This document shows, one piece after another, positions 51,492-60,246 of a DNA stretch of 64,000 nucleotides (its first letter is position 1; each line of letters starts with the position of its first letter). The position numbers were made by a program, and so were the translations under genes. This DNA is from Halobacterium sp. KA-4 (GTDB taxonomy: Archaea; Halobacteriota; Halobacteria; Halobacteriales; Halobacteriaceae), in assembly GCF_021028995.1 (NCBI RefSeq), contig NZ_JAJJZG010000010.1, positions 1 to 64,000 on the forward strand. The letters run 5' to 3'. The notes beneath the pieces were generated by a model. The model made no database searches. It was not told the origin of the DNA and saw nothing but the letters and a program-made list of their open reading frames with translations.

Positions 51492-53480
51492 ATGGACGAT
51501 CATTTGGATGCGTTTGTTCGTGAAGGCAACCATCATCTTACGGCCCTCAATGAAGTGTTGGTTGAGCTTGGGGAGGATCCTGATAGTGAGGAAGCGGTTG
51601 CGGAGTTCTTCCGGCGTATTCACACGCTGAAGGGGATGTTCAGTGCGATGGGCTTCGACGCTGCTAGTGACCTCGCGCATGCGATTGAGGATCTGGTAGC
51701 CGAGATCCAACAGGATGACCTCGCAGTGACCCAGGATCGAAGAAGTCGTCTTGCCGAGGGCGTTGCTGAACTTGCCGAGTGTCTTGTGGAAATCGAAGCG
51801 AGCGGCATCATCCAGCGAGACGTCTCCGCGACGATTACCGCACTGCGTGCCGACCTCGATGCAAGCGACGCTGGCGTGGAGGCGGCTGTATCAGATGGTT
51901 CTGCGGGGGTTTCGGGGGATCCGTTCGGTATTGTGGATCGTGGGGTTGTTGAGCGTGTTGACGGGCATGTTTTCCATATTCGCGTTGAGATTGGTGAGTC
52001 GCCGTTTCGTGGAGTGGATGGGATGTTGGTGCTTGAGGCCGCCACTGATGCGTTTGACGTACTGGGAACCCGGCCCAGTCAGGACGCGATTACCGCTGGC
52101 GAGTACGAGACTGAGTTTGATTTGGTTGTTGCCAGCAAGAACGCCGATATCGAAGCGACCGTTCAGGCATTCCCGAAGCTCGCTGATGCGACGATTACCG
52201 AACTTGACCCAGCAGACACAACCGACACCGAGACGCCAACTGATTTGAAGGATTCACCACTGGAGGCAATCAGCCGTGAGGGCGCCGAGACTGGCGACGC
52301 CAATGGCGTAGCCGACGCGGTGGGTGAAGCCGTGATGGCAGCGTCGGATACCGCGGTGCAGTCAGTTACTGTGGACGCCGACTCCCTCGAGGAGCTCTCC
52401 GAACTCGTCGACCGACTCTTCCTCACGCAACGCCAACGAGAGAACGAGTATAGCGGCCAGCAGGGTGGCTCGGTTGGTGATCTTGGAGTGATTGCTGGGC
52501 GGTTGCAGGAGACGGTGTTGGATATGCGGTTGCGTCCGGTAGAGACGATTACTGCGGAGTTCTCACGGCTGGCCAACGGTCTCGCAGAAGATCAGGGGAA
52601 AGATATTGAGTTCGTGGTTACGGGCGAGGATGTTGTCCTTGATTACACGCGCCTTGCGGCGCTTCGCGGGCCACTACTGCATTTGCTGCGGAACGCCATC
52701 GACCACGGCATCGAGTCCCCAGAGGAACGGCAAGCGAATGGGAAAGCTCCTGCAGGGACGGTGGTCCTCGCAGCGAAGCGCGACCGCGACCACGTCACCA
52801 TTGAGGTTCGGGACGATGGCTGCGGTCTTGACCACGAACAACTCCGAGAAACAGCCATCAACAAGGGAATCAAAACCCAAGCAGACATCGAGGAACTCTC
52901 CGATGCTGAAGTGGCAGAGCTCATCTTCGAGCCCGGGTTCTCGACAACTGATTCGGTGACAGACCTCTCAGGGCGTGGCGTCGGCTTGGATGCCGTCCAA
53001 GAGACAATTTCAGACCTGGATGGGTCTGTCTCAGTCTCCAGCGAGCCTGGAGCGGGAACAACAGTAACGATGACGTTCCCCGGCGCTGTCGCTATCCAAG
53101 ATGTCGTATTCCTCGAGTGCGGCGGCCGGGAATACGGGATTCCCAGCGAGGATGTCGTTGAGGTGTCGCAGCTGCGTTCAGTTGAGACGATTGACAGCGA
53201 GAACGTACTTTCGGACGGCAAGACGGACTATTCTCTCGTCTGGCTTGACGACGCACTGAACGTCACTAATGGGACGCGGGAAGATAATGGCATGCTCGTC
53301 TACATTCATTCCGGGGACCACCAGATTGCGGTCCACTGCGATGACATTCGACGCCAACAAGAAGTCCTCCTCAAGCCCTTCGAGAAGGAGGTTTCAAACG
53401 ACTCTGTCTTCTCGGGCGTGGCACTCCCCACGGACGGCGATGTCGACCCAATGCTGGATGTCGCCGTTCTCGATTCGTGA
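51492..53480 (+). CDS. cheA: Chemotaxis histidine kinase CheA
   Basis: This 662-residue kinase has an HPt domain (phosphoryl-accepting H44 in RRIHTLKGMF), a second domain for receiver binding (about 130-255), a dimerisation helix region (about 290-350), a HATPase domain with LLRNAIDHGIE, DDGCGLD and GRGVGLDAV, and a C-terminal CheW-like domain (about 535-655). It phosphorylates CheY (and CheB) in response to transducers. All catalytic motifs are intact. Its gene converges with cheF. Confidence 0.96.
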   Translation: MDDHLDAFVREGNHHLTALNEVLVELGEDPDSEEAVAEFFRRIHTLKGMFSAMGFDAASDLAHAIEDLVAEIQQDDLAVTQDRRSRLAEGVAELAECLVEIEASGIIQRDVSATITALRADLDASDAGVEAAVSDGSAGVSGDPFGIVDRGVVERVDGHVFHIRVEIGESPFRGVDGMLVLEAATDAFDVLGTRPSQDAITAGEYETEFDLVVASKNADIEATVQAFPKLADATITELDPADTTDTETPTDLKDSPLEAISREGAETGDANGVADAVGEAVMAASDTAVQSVTVDADSLEELSELVDRLFLTQRQRENEYSGQQGGSVGDLGVIAGRLQETVLDMRLRPVETITAEFSRLANGLAEDQGKDIEFVVTGEDVVLDYTRLAALRGPLLHLLRNAIDHGIESPEERQANGKAPAGTVVLAAKRDRDHVTIEVRDDGCGLDHEQLRETAINKGIKTQADIEELSDAEVAELIFEPGFSTTDSVTDLSGRGVGLDAVQETISDLDGSVSVSSEPGAGTTVTMTFPGAVAIQDVVFLECGGREYGIPSEDVVEVSQLRSVETIDSENVLSDGKTDYSLVWLDDALNVTNGTREDNGMLVYIHSGDHQIAVHCDDIRRQQEVLLKPFEKEVSNDSVFSGVALPTDGDVDPMLDVAVLDS

Positions 53481-53564
53481 GTTTAGTGCTTGTTAGGCGT
53501 GGCTCCCGTGGTCAAAGCATATCGGTGATATTGCTGTAGAGCGCGTGCGGTAGGTGGAGGCCGG

Positions 53565-54434
53565 CTACTCTTCGTTGATAGCTTCGCTGGCGATGTTTCG
53601 ACCACGAGTCTTCATCGTGACTTCGCGGCGTTTGCGGACTTCCTCAAGCACGTCGGCTTCGATGAGGCGCTCGAAAATGGCCTCGACTTCGTCAACGTCC
53701 ATCCCGAGGAAGTCTGGGATTTCAAACGATGAGACACCCGAGTACAGCGCCATCAGTACGCGTTTTTCTGTCTCGGATAGCTCCACTGACCCCTGGCTTT
53801 TCTGGGCTTCCTTCGTGAGCAGCGACTCCAGCACCGAACACGTACGCGGGTCACTGGAGAGGTACGTCTGCACGCTTGTGCCCTCGATGGTATGCTCAAC
53901 TTTCAGCACGGGGCGTTTTTCGCCTTTGACTTCCAGTGATGTGCCTTCCGCGGACCCAACGTCATCCAGGTCGATCGAGATGAACGAGCCGTTCTGCATG
54001 GCGACGTTCAACTGGTCGTCATCAACTTTGATGCGTGCACGTTCAAACGCTTCCTCTTGGACGACTCCACCCTGTACTGCGGGGTGTTTCACATGGAGTT
54101 CCGTTTTGTCGAGTAGCGCGCCGTAGAGTTTTGTTTCGAAGTCCTCGGTGTTCTCATTCATCGAGATTAAGACGACGCTCTCGTTGGTCAACTGGAGGGT
54201 GACGTAGTCGCTGACCTTCGCGACCGTCTGGTTGACATCATACCGGCCGCTCAGACTCGACACATTCGACAGTGGGAGCGATCGCTTGCCGTCGTTACCG
54301 GCGAGGATGATGCGCTTGTTCGACAGCAGGATGCGGCCGTTCGTCCACGACGCATCCTTCAATTGGCGGCCTTCTTTGACCGCCTGCAAGAACTTGCCCG
54401 CCCCATCAACGATCTTGTACTCAGACTCGCTCAT
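53565..54434 (-). CDS. cheF: Taxis protein CheF (archaellum adaptor)
   Basis: This encodes 289 residues from the ATG at 54434. It matches the CheF family (DUF439): an N-terminal beta domain (KIVDGAGKFLQAVKEGRQLK, then GRILLSNKRIILAG), and a C-terminal helical part with a winged-helix-like end (LSETEKRVLMALYSGVSSF). In Halobacterium, CheF proteins link CheY, CheC and CheD to the archaellar motor. It is the last of three minus-strand genes, after a HEAT-repeat gene. Confidence is good from pattern and context. Confidence 0.88.
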   Translation of the reverse strand: MSESEYKIVDGAGKFLQAVKEGRQLKDASWTNGRILLSNKRIILAGNDGKRSLPLSNVSSLSGRYDVNQTVAKVSDYVTLQLTNESVVLISMNENTEDFETKLYGALLDKTELHVKHPAVQGGVVQEEAFERARIKVDDDQLNVAMQNGSFISIDLDDVGSAEGTSLEVKGEKRPVLKVEHTIEGTSVQTYLSSDPRTCSVLESLLTKEAQKSQGSVELSETEKRVLMALYSGVSSFEIPDFLGMDVDEVEAIFERLIEADVLEEVRKRREVTMKTRGRNIASEAINEE

Positions 54435-54613
54435 TCCTCTCCGGTGACCGGATGTCGTGCGTCCCAACCACGTCGGTTGTGTGCCTGGCCCGACGGATCC
54501 GTGCTCATTGCTTGCGATAGTTATTCTGCTGGCGCATATAACGCTTTGCGTGCAATTCTCGCAATTGAAACCCGAAGCACAGACCCCGACTGCGCTATCC
54601 CGTTACGGGGTTG

Positions 54614-55837
54614 TCAGGTGTGGCCGCCGAGCTTCGAGATCGCCGAAAACGCTCGCCGCCGAACATCCTCGTTGTCCGTCTCATCAACGAGTTTCTCCAA
54701 GCGCTTCCGTGAACGGCGACCACCAACTTTCCCAAGCGTGAACGCCGCCATTGCAACCGCATCCTCACTGTATTCGTCCTTGTCGATCACCTCAAGCAGG
54801 TAGTTCTCAACCAATCGATCATCGATTTCCGCCAATCCTGTCGCTGCAAACTGCGACAGCAACTCATCGTCTTCGCCAAGCACGTCCCGCAGCGCTTCGA
54901 CGGCCTTCCGCTTTGAGGCGTGCCCGTCCACCACGCGGCCGAGCATCCAGACTGCGTTGCGGCGCTGGTGGATCTGGGAGCCCTCCTCGATGATCGCCAC
55001 AAGCGACTCCACCAATGCGGGGTCGCTACGCGCCGCCATCCGATCCACAATCATCTCACGGAGTTCATGGCTGCGATCCGGCGACACATTCGACAGAATC
55101 TCAATCAACGAAAACACCGCCGTCCGCCGTACGAGGTCACTCTCATCATTGAGGCGCTCGACTAGGGCGTCCACGGGTTTTTCATTCTCAAATTGGCCGA
55201 GCGAACTCACTGCAGTGCGCCGGATCTGCTCGTGGCCGTCGTCGACAACCTGCAGTAATCCCCGTAGCGCCGTCGAACCGTTTAACCACCCAAGCGCCTC
55301 CGCTGCCTCCTGCCGAACTTGTAGCGGTTCCTCTGGCGACAAACACTCCACAAGCACACCCGCAACAGAAGGCTCCTCAACACGACCGATGGCACGCACA
55401 ATCCGCGCACGCACCTTCGGATGCGGTTCATTCTGGAGACGATGCGCCAGTGGCTCCGCCGTATCCTCGACACCAAGTAGCCCCAGGACGTTCGCTGCGG
55501 CCATCCGAAGTTCAGCAGTGTCCGCATCAAGATTCGCTACAAACGCCTCCGCTTGCGCCCACGTCGCCCCCGTCTCCGGCACAGATTCTCCTAATCCACG
55601 CATCAACGCTTCAATCGCCTCGTGTTGGGTGAGCGCGTCAATCGCTGCTGCACGAACCGTCGCCTCCTCGTCGTCCATCGCCTCAACAAGCGCGTCAATC
55701 CCCTCCGAGTCAAGGTCATCAAGATTGCCGAGAATCTCCGCTGCACGACGCCGCACCGTGTCCTTCTTGCTATTCCGGAGGAGTTCGACGAGCTTCCCGA
55801 CATCTCCGGTCCGCTCAAGCCCGTACAGCGATGTCAC
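54614..55837 (-). CDS. HEAT/PBS-lyase-repeat protein of the taxis cluster
   Basis: This 407-residue protein consists of about ten helical HEAT repeats (for example VRRRAAEILGNLDD, VRQEAAEALGWLNG). It starts at a GTG at 55837. In Halobacterium salinarum a HEAT-repeat protein is encoded beside cheF and was found linked to CheF and other Che proteins, so the same is likely here. It has no enzymatic motifs and probably acts as a scaffold. It lies 71 bases downstream of the archaellin gene. Confidence 0.85.
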   Translation of the reverse strand: MTSLYGLERTGDVGKLVELLRNSKKDTVRRRAAEILGNLDDLDSEGIDALVEAMDDEEATVRAAAIDALTQHEAIEALMRGLGESVPETGATWAQAEAFVANLDADTAELRMAAANVLGLLGVEDTAEPLAHRLQNEPHPKVRARIVRAIGRVEEPSVAGVLVECLSPEEPLQVRQEAAEALGWLNGSTALRGLLQVVDDGHEQIRRTAVSSLGQFENEKPVDALVERLNDESDLVRRTAVFSLIEILSNVSPDRSHELREMIVDRMAARSDPALVESLVAIIEEGSQIHQRRNAVWMLGRVVDGHASKRKAVEALRDVLGEDDELLSQFAATGLAEIDDRLVENYLLEVIDKDEYSEDAVAMAAFTLGKVGGRRSRKRLEKLVDETDNEDVRRRAFSAISKLGGHT

Positions 55838-55908
55838 AATTCACCGAACGGTGGGCGACTACAAAATCATGGCGCTCAAAAAATACCGCGGCGAAAGACC
55901 AGAGGGCG

Positions 55909-56490
55909 TTACAGCGAAACGTCGTTTTTGTTAGCCAACGATTCAGGGACGTTCGCCACGTACGTAGTCTGTGACCCGTACTGGGTCGTGATCGTCAGTT
56001 CAACCGACGCACCTGGATCAAGATTCTCGCCAATTTCGCTGGCATCCAGAACGATTCGACTACGGTCGGACTGATTCACTAGTACCGGATCTCCATAAAT
56101 TATCGATTCTGTGCTGAAAGTGGTATCGGTGGTGCTATCGGCGTTTTCGTGCGAGAGGGTTGCCGCTGCGTTCGGACCGATCCATTCGATTGTGCTTTTC
56201 GTGAGGTTAATATTATCTGCACCGGCCGCTTGCCGCACCGTTAGATTCACATATTCAACCGAGTCACCAGAGCTTGACACGTTTCCAATAGCTGAAACGA
56301 CGTTAATTTGGTTCGAGACCTGTGCACTGGCATCCTCCCCAGTCGCTTCGCCTTGGGCTTGGAGGAGGCTTGCGGTGTTGATCAGAACGCCGGCGGCGAT
56401 CGCGGCGACGAGTACCATCGCGATGAACACGATGAGCGTCCCGATACCAACCTGCCCGCGCTCTTCTTCGTCTGTGATGAATTCGAACAT
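55909..56490 (-). CDS. Archaellin (archaellum filament protein)
   Basis: This 193-residue protein has a class III signal peptide: [16 protein letters not shown], cleaved after G12 by the prepilin-like peptidase. The following hydrophobic helix (about 14-38) forms the filament core. Several N-x-S/T sites (for example NVSSS, NLTVR, NLTKS) fit N-glycosylation. Length matches haloarchaeal archaellins. It is the only archaellin in the window and is transcribed away from the fla operon. A 5'-leader hairpin lies upstream. Confidence 0.92.
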   Translation of the reverse strand: MFEFITDEEERGQVGIGTLIVFIAMVLVAAIAAGVLINTASLLQAQGEATGEDASAQVSNQINVVSAIGNVSSSGDSVEYVNLTVRQAAGADNINLTKSTIEWIGPNAAATLSHENADSTTDTTFSTESIIYGDPVLVNQSDRSRIVLDASEIGENLDPGASVELTITTQYGSQTTYVANVPESLANKNDVSL

Positions 56491-56507
56491 GATTGTTTGG
56501 TTCTTTG

Positions 56508-56533
56508 CCCCAACCCGCGCCGGGTTGCTGGGG
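56508..56533 (-). promoter_or_regulatory. Hairpin in the archaellin 5' leader
   Basis: CAACCCG, CGC loop, CGGGTTG at 56511-56527 forms a perfect 7-bp GC-rich stem, extended by a CCC/GGGG flank with a bulge. A TATA-like ttactaaaa (minus strand TTTTAGTAA) at 56559-56567 would place the transcript start near 56535, so the hairpin would be at the very 5' end of the message. It could stabilise the abundant archaellin mRNA or control it. This is inference. Confidence 0.5.
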
Positions 56534-56646
56534 CGCATCCACAACGAATCCCGAACCTTACTAAAAGGTATGCCCCCGGTTATCAACTATGAAATCCCCA
56601 TAACCGGGCGATAAAAGGTTAATGGCAGCCGAATAGACTGACACAG

Positions 56647-56880
56647 ATGACCAACCAGATTGACTTCGAATCGATCCGACATCGCGTAAAGCTACTGCAG
56701 GATACGGGTAACGAGCAGGTATTCGAGAACCGTGATAGTGTCGAGTGTCCAGTCTGCGGGCAAGCATTCACGGAAGCCCTAGTGACAATCGAGCGCACCT
56801 GCCAGCTCTCCCCATCTCCATCAGTTGAACTCTGTCTCGTCCGAGAGTACAAGCGTACTATTGTCTTCACGCACACGTAG
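56647..56880 (+). CDS. Small CxxC protein of the archaellum cluster
   Basis: This 77-residue protein has one CPVCG motif (about 34-38) and a later cysteine pair, suggestive of zinc binding. TATA-like GATAAAAGG at about 56613-56621 lies about 30 bases before the ATG at 56647. It resembles a small 'flagella cluster protein' recurring in haloarchaeal fla loci. It is divergent from archaellin. Function is unknown. Confidence 0.75.
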   Translation: MTNQIDFESIRHRVKLLQDTGNEQVFENRDSVECPVCGQAFTEALVTIERTCQLSPSPSVELCLVREYKRTIVFTHT

Positions 56881-56951
56881 CGAGCGCAATTCTAAGAAAT
56901 GGTAACTACGGGGAAATCTTTTATAGCTACTTAGTCCGTCTTTAGGCACGA

Positions 56952-57188
56952 ATGCCGGGAACGCTCCAGGGACAACTCAGCCGGACGAAAGCGCTGCTTT
57001 CGACAGAGGATACCGCCCAGTTTGTTTCCGGCAACCAACACAGACACTCAGCGCCCGTCTGGAATAGCTACCAGTTCGAAAGTGCCCGTATCAACTCACT
57101 CCCCATAGGCGAAGCGCGTGACCACCGTTGCTGTTTGAGTGATAACGCACTACCAGCGCAAAGAAACCGTGGCCGGAATGACACCTAG
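56952..57188 (+). CDS. Doubtful small ORF in the fla leader region
   Basis: This frame encodes 78 residues. A TTTTATAG box at 56926-56933 lies about 25 bases before the ATG at 56952, so transcription would start almost at the ATG. The amino-acid composition is not acidic and resembles no known protein, so it may be a leader rather than a gene. Confidence 0.35.
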   Translation: MPGTLQGQLSRTKALLSTEDTAQFVSGNQHRHSAPVWNSYQFESARINSLPIGEARDHRCCLSDNALPAQRNRGRNDT

Positions 57189-57205
57189 GTGGGACAGAGG
57201 AGATT

Positions 57206-57391
57206 ATGGACGACGCGCAAATGATGCCCATCGAAGCCACCACTGTTACGATCGATGAGGGCCAACAGCCAATACCTAATGCGGCCCAGCATATCGGAAT
57301 ACAATCAGCGAGCAATCCCGGACGGATCGCGAACTGGATGGCAGCGAGCAGTCTAGCGGCGATTGATTCACCAAAAGAGATTGAACGATGA
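57206..57391 (+). CDS. Small ORF coupled to flaD
   Basis: This encodes 61 residues from the ATG at 57206, which is preceded by an unusually strong ribosome-binding site (AGAGGAG, six bases upstream). Its TGA overlaps the flaD ATG (ATGA at 57388). The protein is mildly acidic and has no known domain. Strong RBS and overlap argue that it is translated; function is unknown. Confidence 0.5.
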   Translation: MDDAQMMPIEATTVTIDEGQQPIPNAAQHIGIQSASNPGRIANWMAASSLAAIDSPKEIER

Positions 57392-57858
57392 CTTTGAACC
57401 CACGCGACTACGATCCCGAGGAATTGCGTACTGCCGCCAGACAGAGTGACGGTCAAAACATCCGCGAGCTGAAAGAGCGCCTCACCGAGCACGAGCAAGC
57501 AGCTGACGAATCGATCCGATCGAGCCAGCTCAAACAGCTGTTGTTCATGCACTCGAGTGCAAGCGAGCAGAATCTCCAGCGGCCGTATCTGGAAACAATG
57601 CCGGGGAAGTATGCTGCCGAGATTACGTTATTCGAGTGGTTAGAGTTCCTCCTGGAGCGAGGTGGCGTGAAGCGGTCGTTGGACGCGATCGACTACTATG
57701 CATCTATCGGGTGGGTCGGTGATGATGCGGCTGAGGAGCTTCGTGATCATGTCCGCGGGTTCGCGGGTCCAGCCGACGAAGACGCACACTCGGACTTTGA
57801 AATGACTGACCACGTGCTAAGTCTCGTGTTCATCGCGCGCTTAGCGTCAATGGAATAA
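57388..57858 (+). CDS. flaD: Archaellar accessory protein FlaD (ArlD)
   Basis: This 156-residue protein has an N-terminal helical, charged stretch and the FlaD/E domain (about 65-155) with LETMPGKYAAEITLFEWLEFLL and DAIDYYASIGWVGDDAAEELRDH. The same domain ends FlaCE. FlaC/D/E proteins form the cytoplasmic ring around the motor and connect it with taxis. It is coupled to the preceding small ORF and separated by 161 bases from flaCE. Confidence 0.88.
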   Translation: MTLNPRDYDPEELRTAARQSDGQNIRELKERLTEHEQAADESIRSSQLKQLLFMHSSASEQNLQRPYLETMPGKYAAEITLFEWLEFLLERGGVKRSLDAIDYYASIGWVGDDAAEELRDHVRGFAGPADEDAHSDFEMTDHVLSLVFIARLASME

Positions 57859-57953
57859 CATTTTATTGGCCAGGTAACAAATATTCTGTAATGATCGTCT
57901 GTACACGCCTGTACCCTCTGATCTCGGCGCATCGCCGAAAATTGGAGTCCATT

Positions 57954-57979
57954 CCCAATTCATCTGTTTGAGAATTGGG
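57954..57979. promoter_or_regulatory. Inverted repeat upstream of the flaCE promoter
   Basis: CCCAATTC at 57954-57961 and GAATTGGG at 57972-57979 form a perfect 8-bp inverted repeat with a 10-base centre. It lies directly upstream of the ATTAATTA TATA-like box at 57986. It could be a regulator site or a terminator of flaD. The position just before a promoter favours regulation. Confidence 0.55.
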
Positions 57980-57985
57980 GAGAAC

Positions 57986-57993
57986 ATTAATTA
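57986..57993 (+). promoter_or_regulatory. TATA-like box of flaCE
   Basis: ATTAATTA is 27-34 bases before the ATG at 58020, the spacing expected for a leaderless message. This supports 58020 as the flaCE start and suggests that flaCE-flaJ can be transcribed separately from flaD. Confidence 0.55.
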
Positions 57994-58019
57994 CGTGCGG
58001 AGCACCTGTATCACTCCGA

Positions 58020-59369
58020 ATGAAGTTTATCCACCTCACCCCGACTGCAATCGTCTTCGTGCAGCTCGGGGCACTGGCCGTCGGGATGGCCAGTTGGCTC
58101 GACGACGATGAGGAGGAGTCGGGGGACTCCGGTGGTGACGATGAGTTCGACGTCAACGACGGGGAATTTGACGACGACTTCGACGACGACTTCGGATCAT
58201 TCGATGACATGGACGGCGAGGACGGTAGTGCAGGTGCCCAAGACACGTCCGTCAACGAACTCGAGCATCGTATTGAGGAGCTTGAAACCGAGGTGTCGAA
58301 CGTTGCGTCGAAGGCCAACACCGTCCGTAGCGAGAACGAACAGATTAGCGAGAGCGTCGAAGACGTCGAGGAGAACGTCCGGAAGCTCCTGGAGATCTAT
58401 GAGATGGTGACTCGTGGCGTCAACCCATTTGTTGACGACGTGAATGCTGACGCGGTCGGTGGTGGAGGCGACGAGAGCTTCGGGCTGTTCGACGACGAAG
58501 ATGGCGACGACGACGCTACCGATGACGATCTTGATCCCGATATCGCAGATGCAGACGCAGACGACTTCTTTGAAGACAATACCCTCGACGAAGGCGGGGA
58601 AACCGACGATCTTGACGACTTCGACGAGGACGACGAGACGGACGGCTTCGGGTTTGACGATGAAGACGGCGCCGAAGACGAGGCGTTTGGCGAGCTGGCC
58701 GAGGAAGACGAGGACGCGAACGACGATGGGACGTCCTTCGAGGATCTCAAATCAGAGTACGACTCCGGCGACGCCGGTTGGGCCGACGAGGATGACGTAT
58801 CCCTTGAAGAGAACGCCGAGGATGTAGAGACAGGAGATGGCGACGATACTAACCTTGGATTCGACGAGTCCGATCTCGAAGCCGAGGCCGACGATGCAGC
58901 CGCGGATACAGAGGCGGCTGAGGCTGGCTTCGAGTTTGAGGACGGCGACGAGTCTACGAATGTCGATGAGACGACGGGGTCGTCGACGGCGCCAGGCCTT
59001 GGTTTTGCATCCGGCGGGGATGAGCCCCATCTTGCGGAACCCCCAACCGGATACCTCGCGGATGTCGTCGCTCTGGAATGGCTGGATTACCTGCTCTCGG
59101 AGTTTGGGCCGAAGAACACGGTTCGCACGCTGAACTACTACGAGCGCATCGGCTGGATTGGCGAGCCGGTGCGCGACCACTTGTTTGACTATCTCGAAGG
59201 ACTGACGGATTCAGATTATCTCTATCGCGAGGAGTACGGGACGACTGAATTAACGATGGACGACCACCTTGAGAGCCTCGATTATATCGACGAACTGGCC
59301 AGCGAAAACATCGAGCGCGCCATCGTCGACCGCTTCGAGGACCTCCACAGGAATGGGATTCAGCGTTAG
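58020..59369 (+). CDS. flaCE: Archaellar accessory protein FlaCE (ArlCE), fused and very acidic
   Basis: This encodes 449 residues. A coiled-coil (about 80-140, ELEHRIEELETEVSNVASK) belongs to the FlaC part, an extraordinarily Asp/Glu-rich linker spans about 140-330, and the FlaE domain ends the protein (about 345-445, YLADVVALEWLDYLLSEFG). The N-terminus from 58020 adds a hydrophobic stretch (AIVFVQLGALAVGMASWL); an alternative ATG at 58086 would remove it. It helps form the motor's cytoplasmic ring. It overlaps flaF by 17 bases. Confidence 0.9.
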   Translation: MKFIHLTPTAIVFVQLGALAVGMASWLDDDEEESGDSGGDDEFDVNDGEFDDDFDDDFGSFDDMDGEDGSAGAQDTSVNELEHRIEELETEVSNVASKANTVRSENEQISESVEDVEENVRKLLEIYEMVTRGVNPFVDDVNADAVGGGGDESFGLFDDEDGDDDATDDDLDPDIADADADDFFEDNTLDEGGETDDLDDFDEDDETDGFGFDDEDGAEDEAFGELAEEDEDANDDGTSFEDLKSEYDSGDAGWADEDDVSLEENAEDVETGDGDDTNLGFDESDLEAEADDAAADTEAAEAGFEFEDGDESTNVDETTGSSTAPGLGFASGGDEPHLAEPPTGYLADVVALEWLDYLLSEFGPKNTVRTLNYYERIGWIGEPVRDHLFDYLEGLTDSDYLYREEYGTTELTMDDHLESLDYIDELASENIERAIVDRFEDLHRNGIQR

Positions 59370-59799
59370 TGGCTCCGCGGCAATCTTGTTTATTGCCGCG
59401 TTCGTGAGTGTCGGCCTTCTCTACTCGGCCGCGTACAACGGATATGAGCGTGTTCAAGATGCTGAAAATAACTACGATGACCGAATACTCGACCAGCGCA
59501 ATACTGCCGTGAACATCACCAATGCGACGTACAACGCCAGCGGAAACGAGACGGTGACCGTGAACGTGACAAATGAAGGGTCGACGACGCTGTCCGTGAA
59601 CGAGACCGACTTGTTGATCGACGGCGAATTCGAATCGCGGGACAACTACGTCGACTGGAATATTGACGGAGAGACGGACACGTCGCTGTGGCTGCCCGGT
59701 GAGACATACAACATTACGGTTGACGCCGGCCAGCCCAAGCGCGTGAAAATCGTCACAGCTCCCGGCGTTACGGAGACCGCGACTATGGAGGGGAGCTAA
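59353..59799 (+). CDS. flaF: Archaellar protein FlaF (ArlF)
   Basis: This 148-residue protein has an N-terminal helix (SAAILFIAAFVSVGLLYSAA) and an extracellular beta domain (about 50-145) with several N-x-T sites. FlaF is a stator-like component that binds the S-layer in Sulfolobus. The GFSVSGSA start is typical. Its start overlaps the end of flaCE by 17 bases, and it abuts flaG. Confidence 0.92.
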   Translation: MGFSVSGSAAILFIAAFVSVGLLYSAAYNGYERVQDAENNYDDRILDQRNTAVNITNATYNASGNETVTVNVTNEGSTTLSVNETDLLIDGEFESRDNYVDWNIDGETDTSLWLPGETYNITVDAGQPKRVKIVTAPGVTETATMEGS

Positions 59800-60246
59800 A
59801 TGGCGAGTGTTTCCTCGTCGACGCTCATTATCTTCATCGCGAGCATACTCGTTGCAGCATCAGTTGCGGGGACGATGACAAACGGTGTACAGCAGTTAAG
59901 CGGCGCGCTCGCCGACCGAAGCGTCGACGTAAGTCATGAAATCCGAACTGATGTCGAAATTATCAGCGATCCTGGGTCGCCATCATCGATTTATGCCAAC
60001 GGGACCATTACGTTACTTGTGAAGAACACGGGGTCGCAGACGTTAGCGGCAAGCCCGAAGACGTTCGACGTCCTCGTTGACGGGCAGTACGAGGTGCCGT
60101 CAAATGTCACTGTCATTGATGGCGGCCAGTGGCACAAGGGGGACGTGACGCGTGTGACACTACAGAGAGACTTGCCTGATGGCGACCACCGGATCGTGGT
60201 GACGGTTGGCGGCGATGAGGAGGTCTTGGAGTTCCATATATCATGA
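59800..60246 (+). CDS. flaG: Archaellar protein FlaG (ArlG)
   Basis: This 148-residue protein has an N-terminal helix (TLIIFIASILVAASVAGT) and a beta-rich outer domain (about 45-148). FlaG forms a stator filament with FlaF in the archaellum of Sulfolobus. Its ATG directly follows the flaF stop, and it overlaps flaH by four bases. Confidence 0.92.
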   Translation: MASVSSSTLIIFIASILVAASVAGTMTNGVQQLSGALADRSVDVSHEIRTDVEIISDPGSPSSIYANGTITLLVKNTGSQTLAASPKTFDVLVDGQYEVPSNVTVIDGGQWHKGDVTRVTLQRDLPDGDHRIVVTVGGDEEVLEFHIS

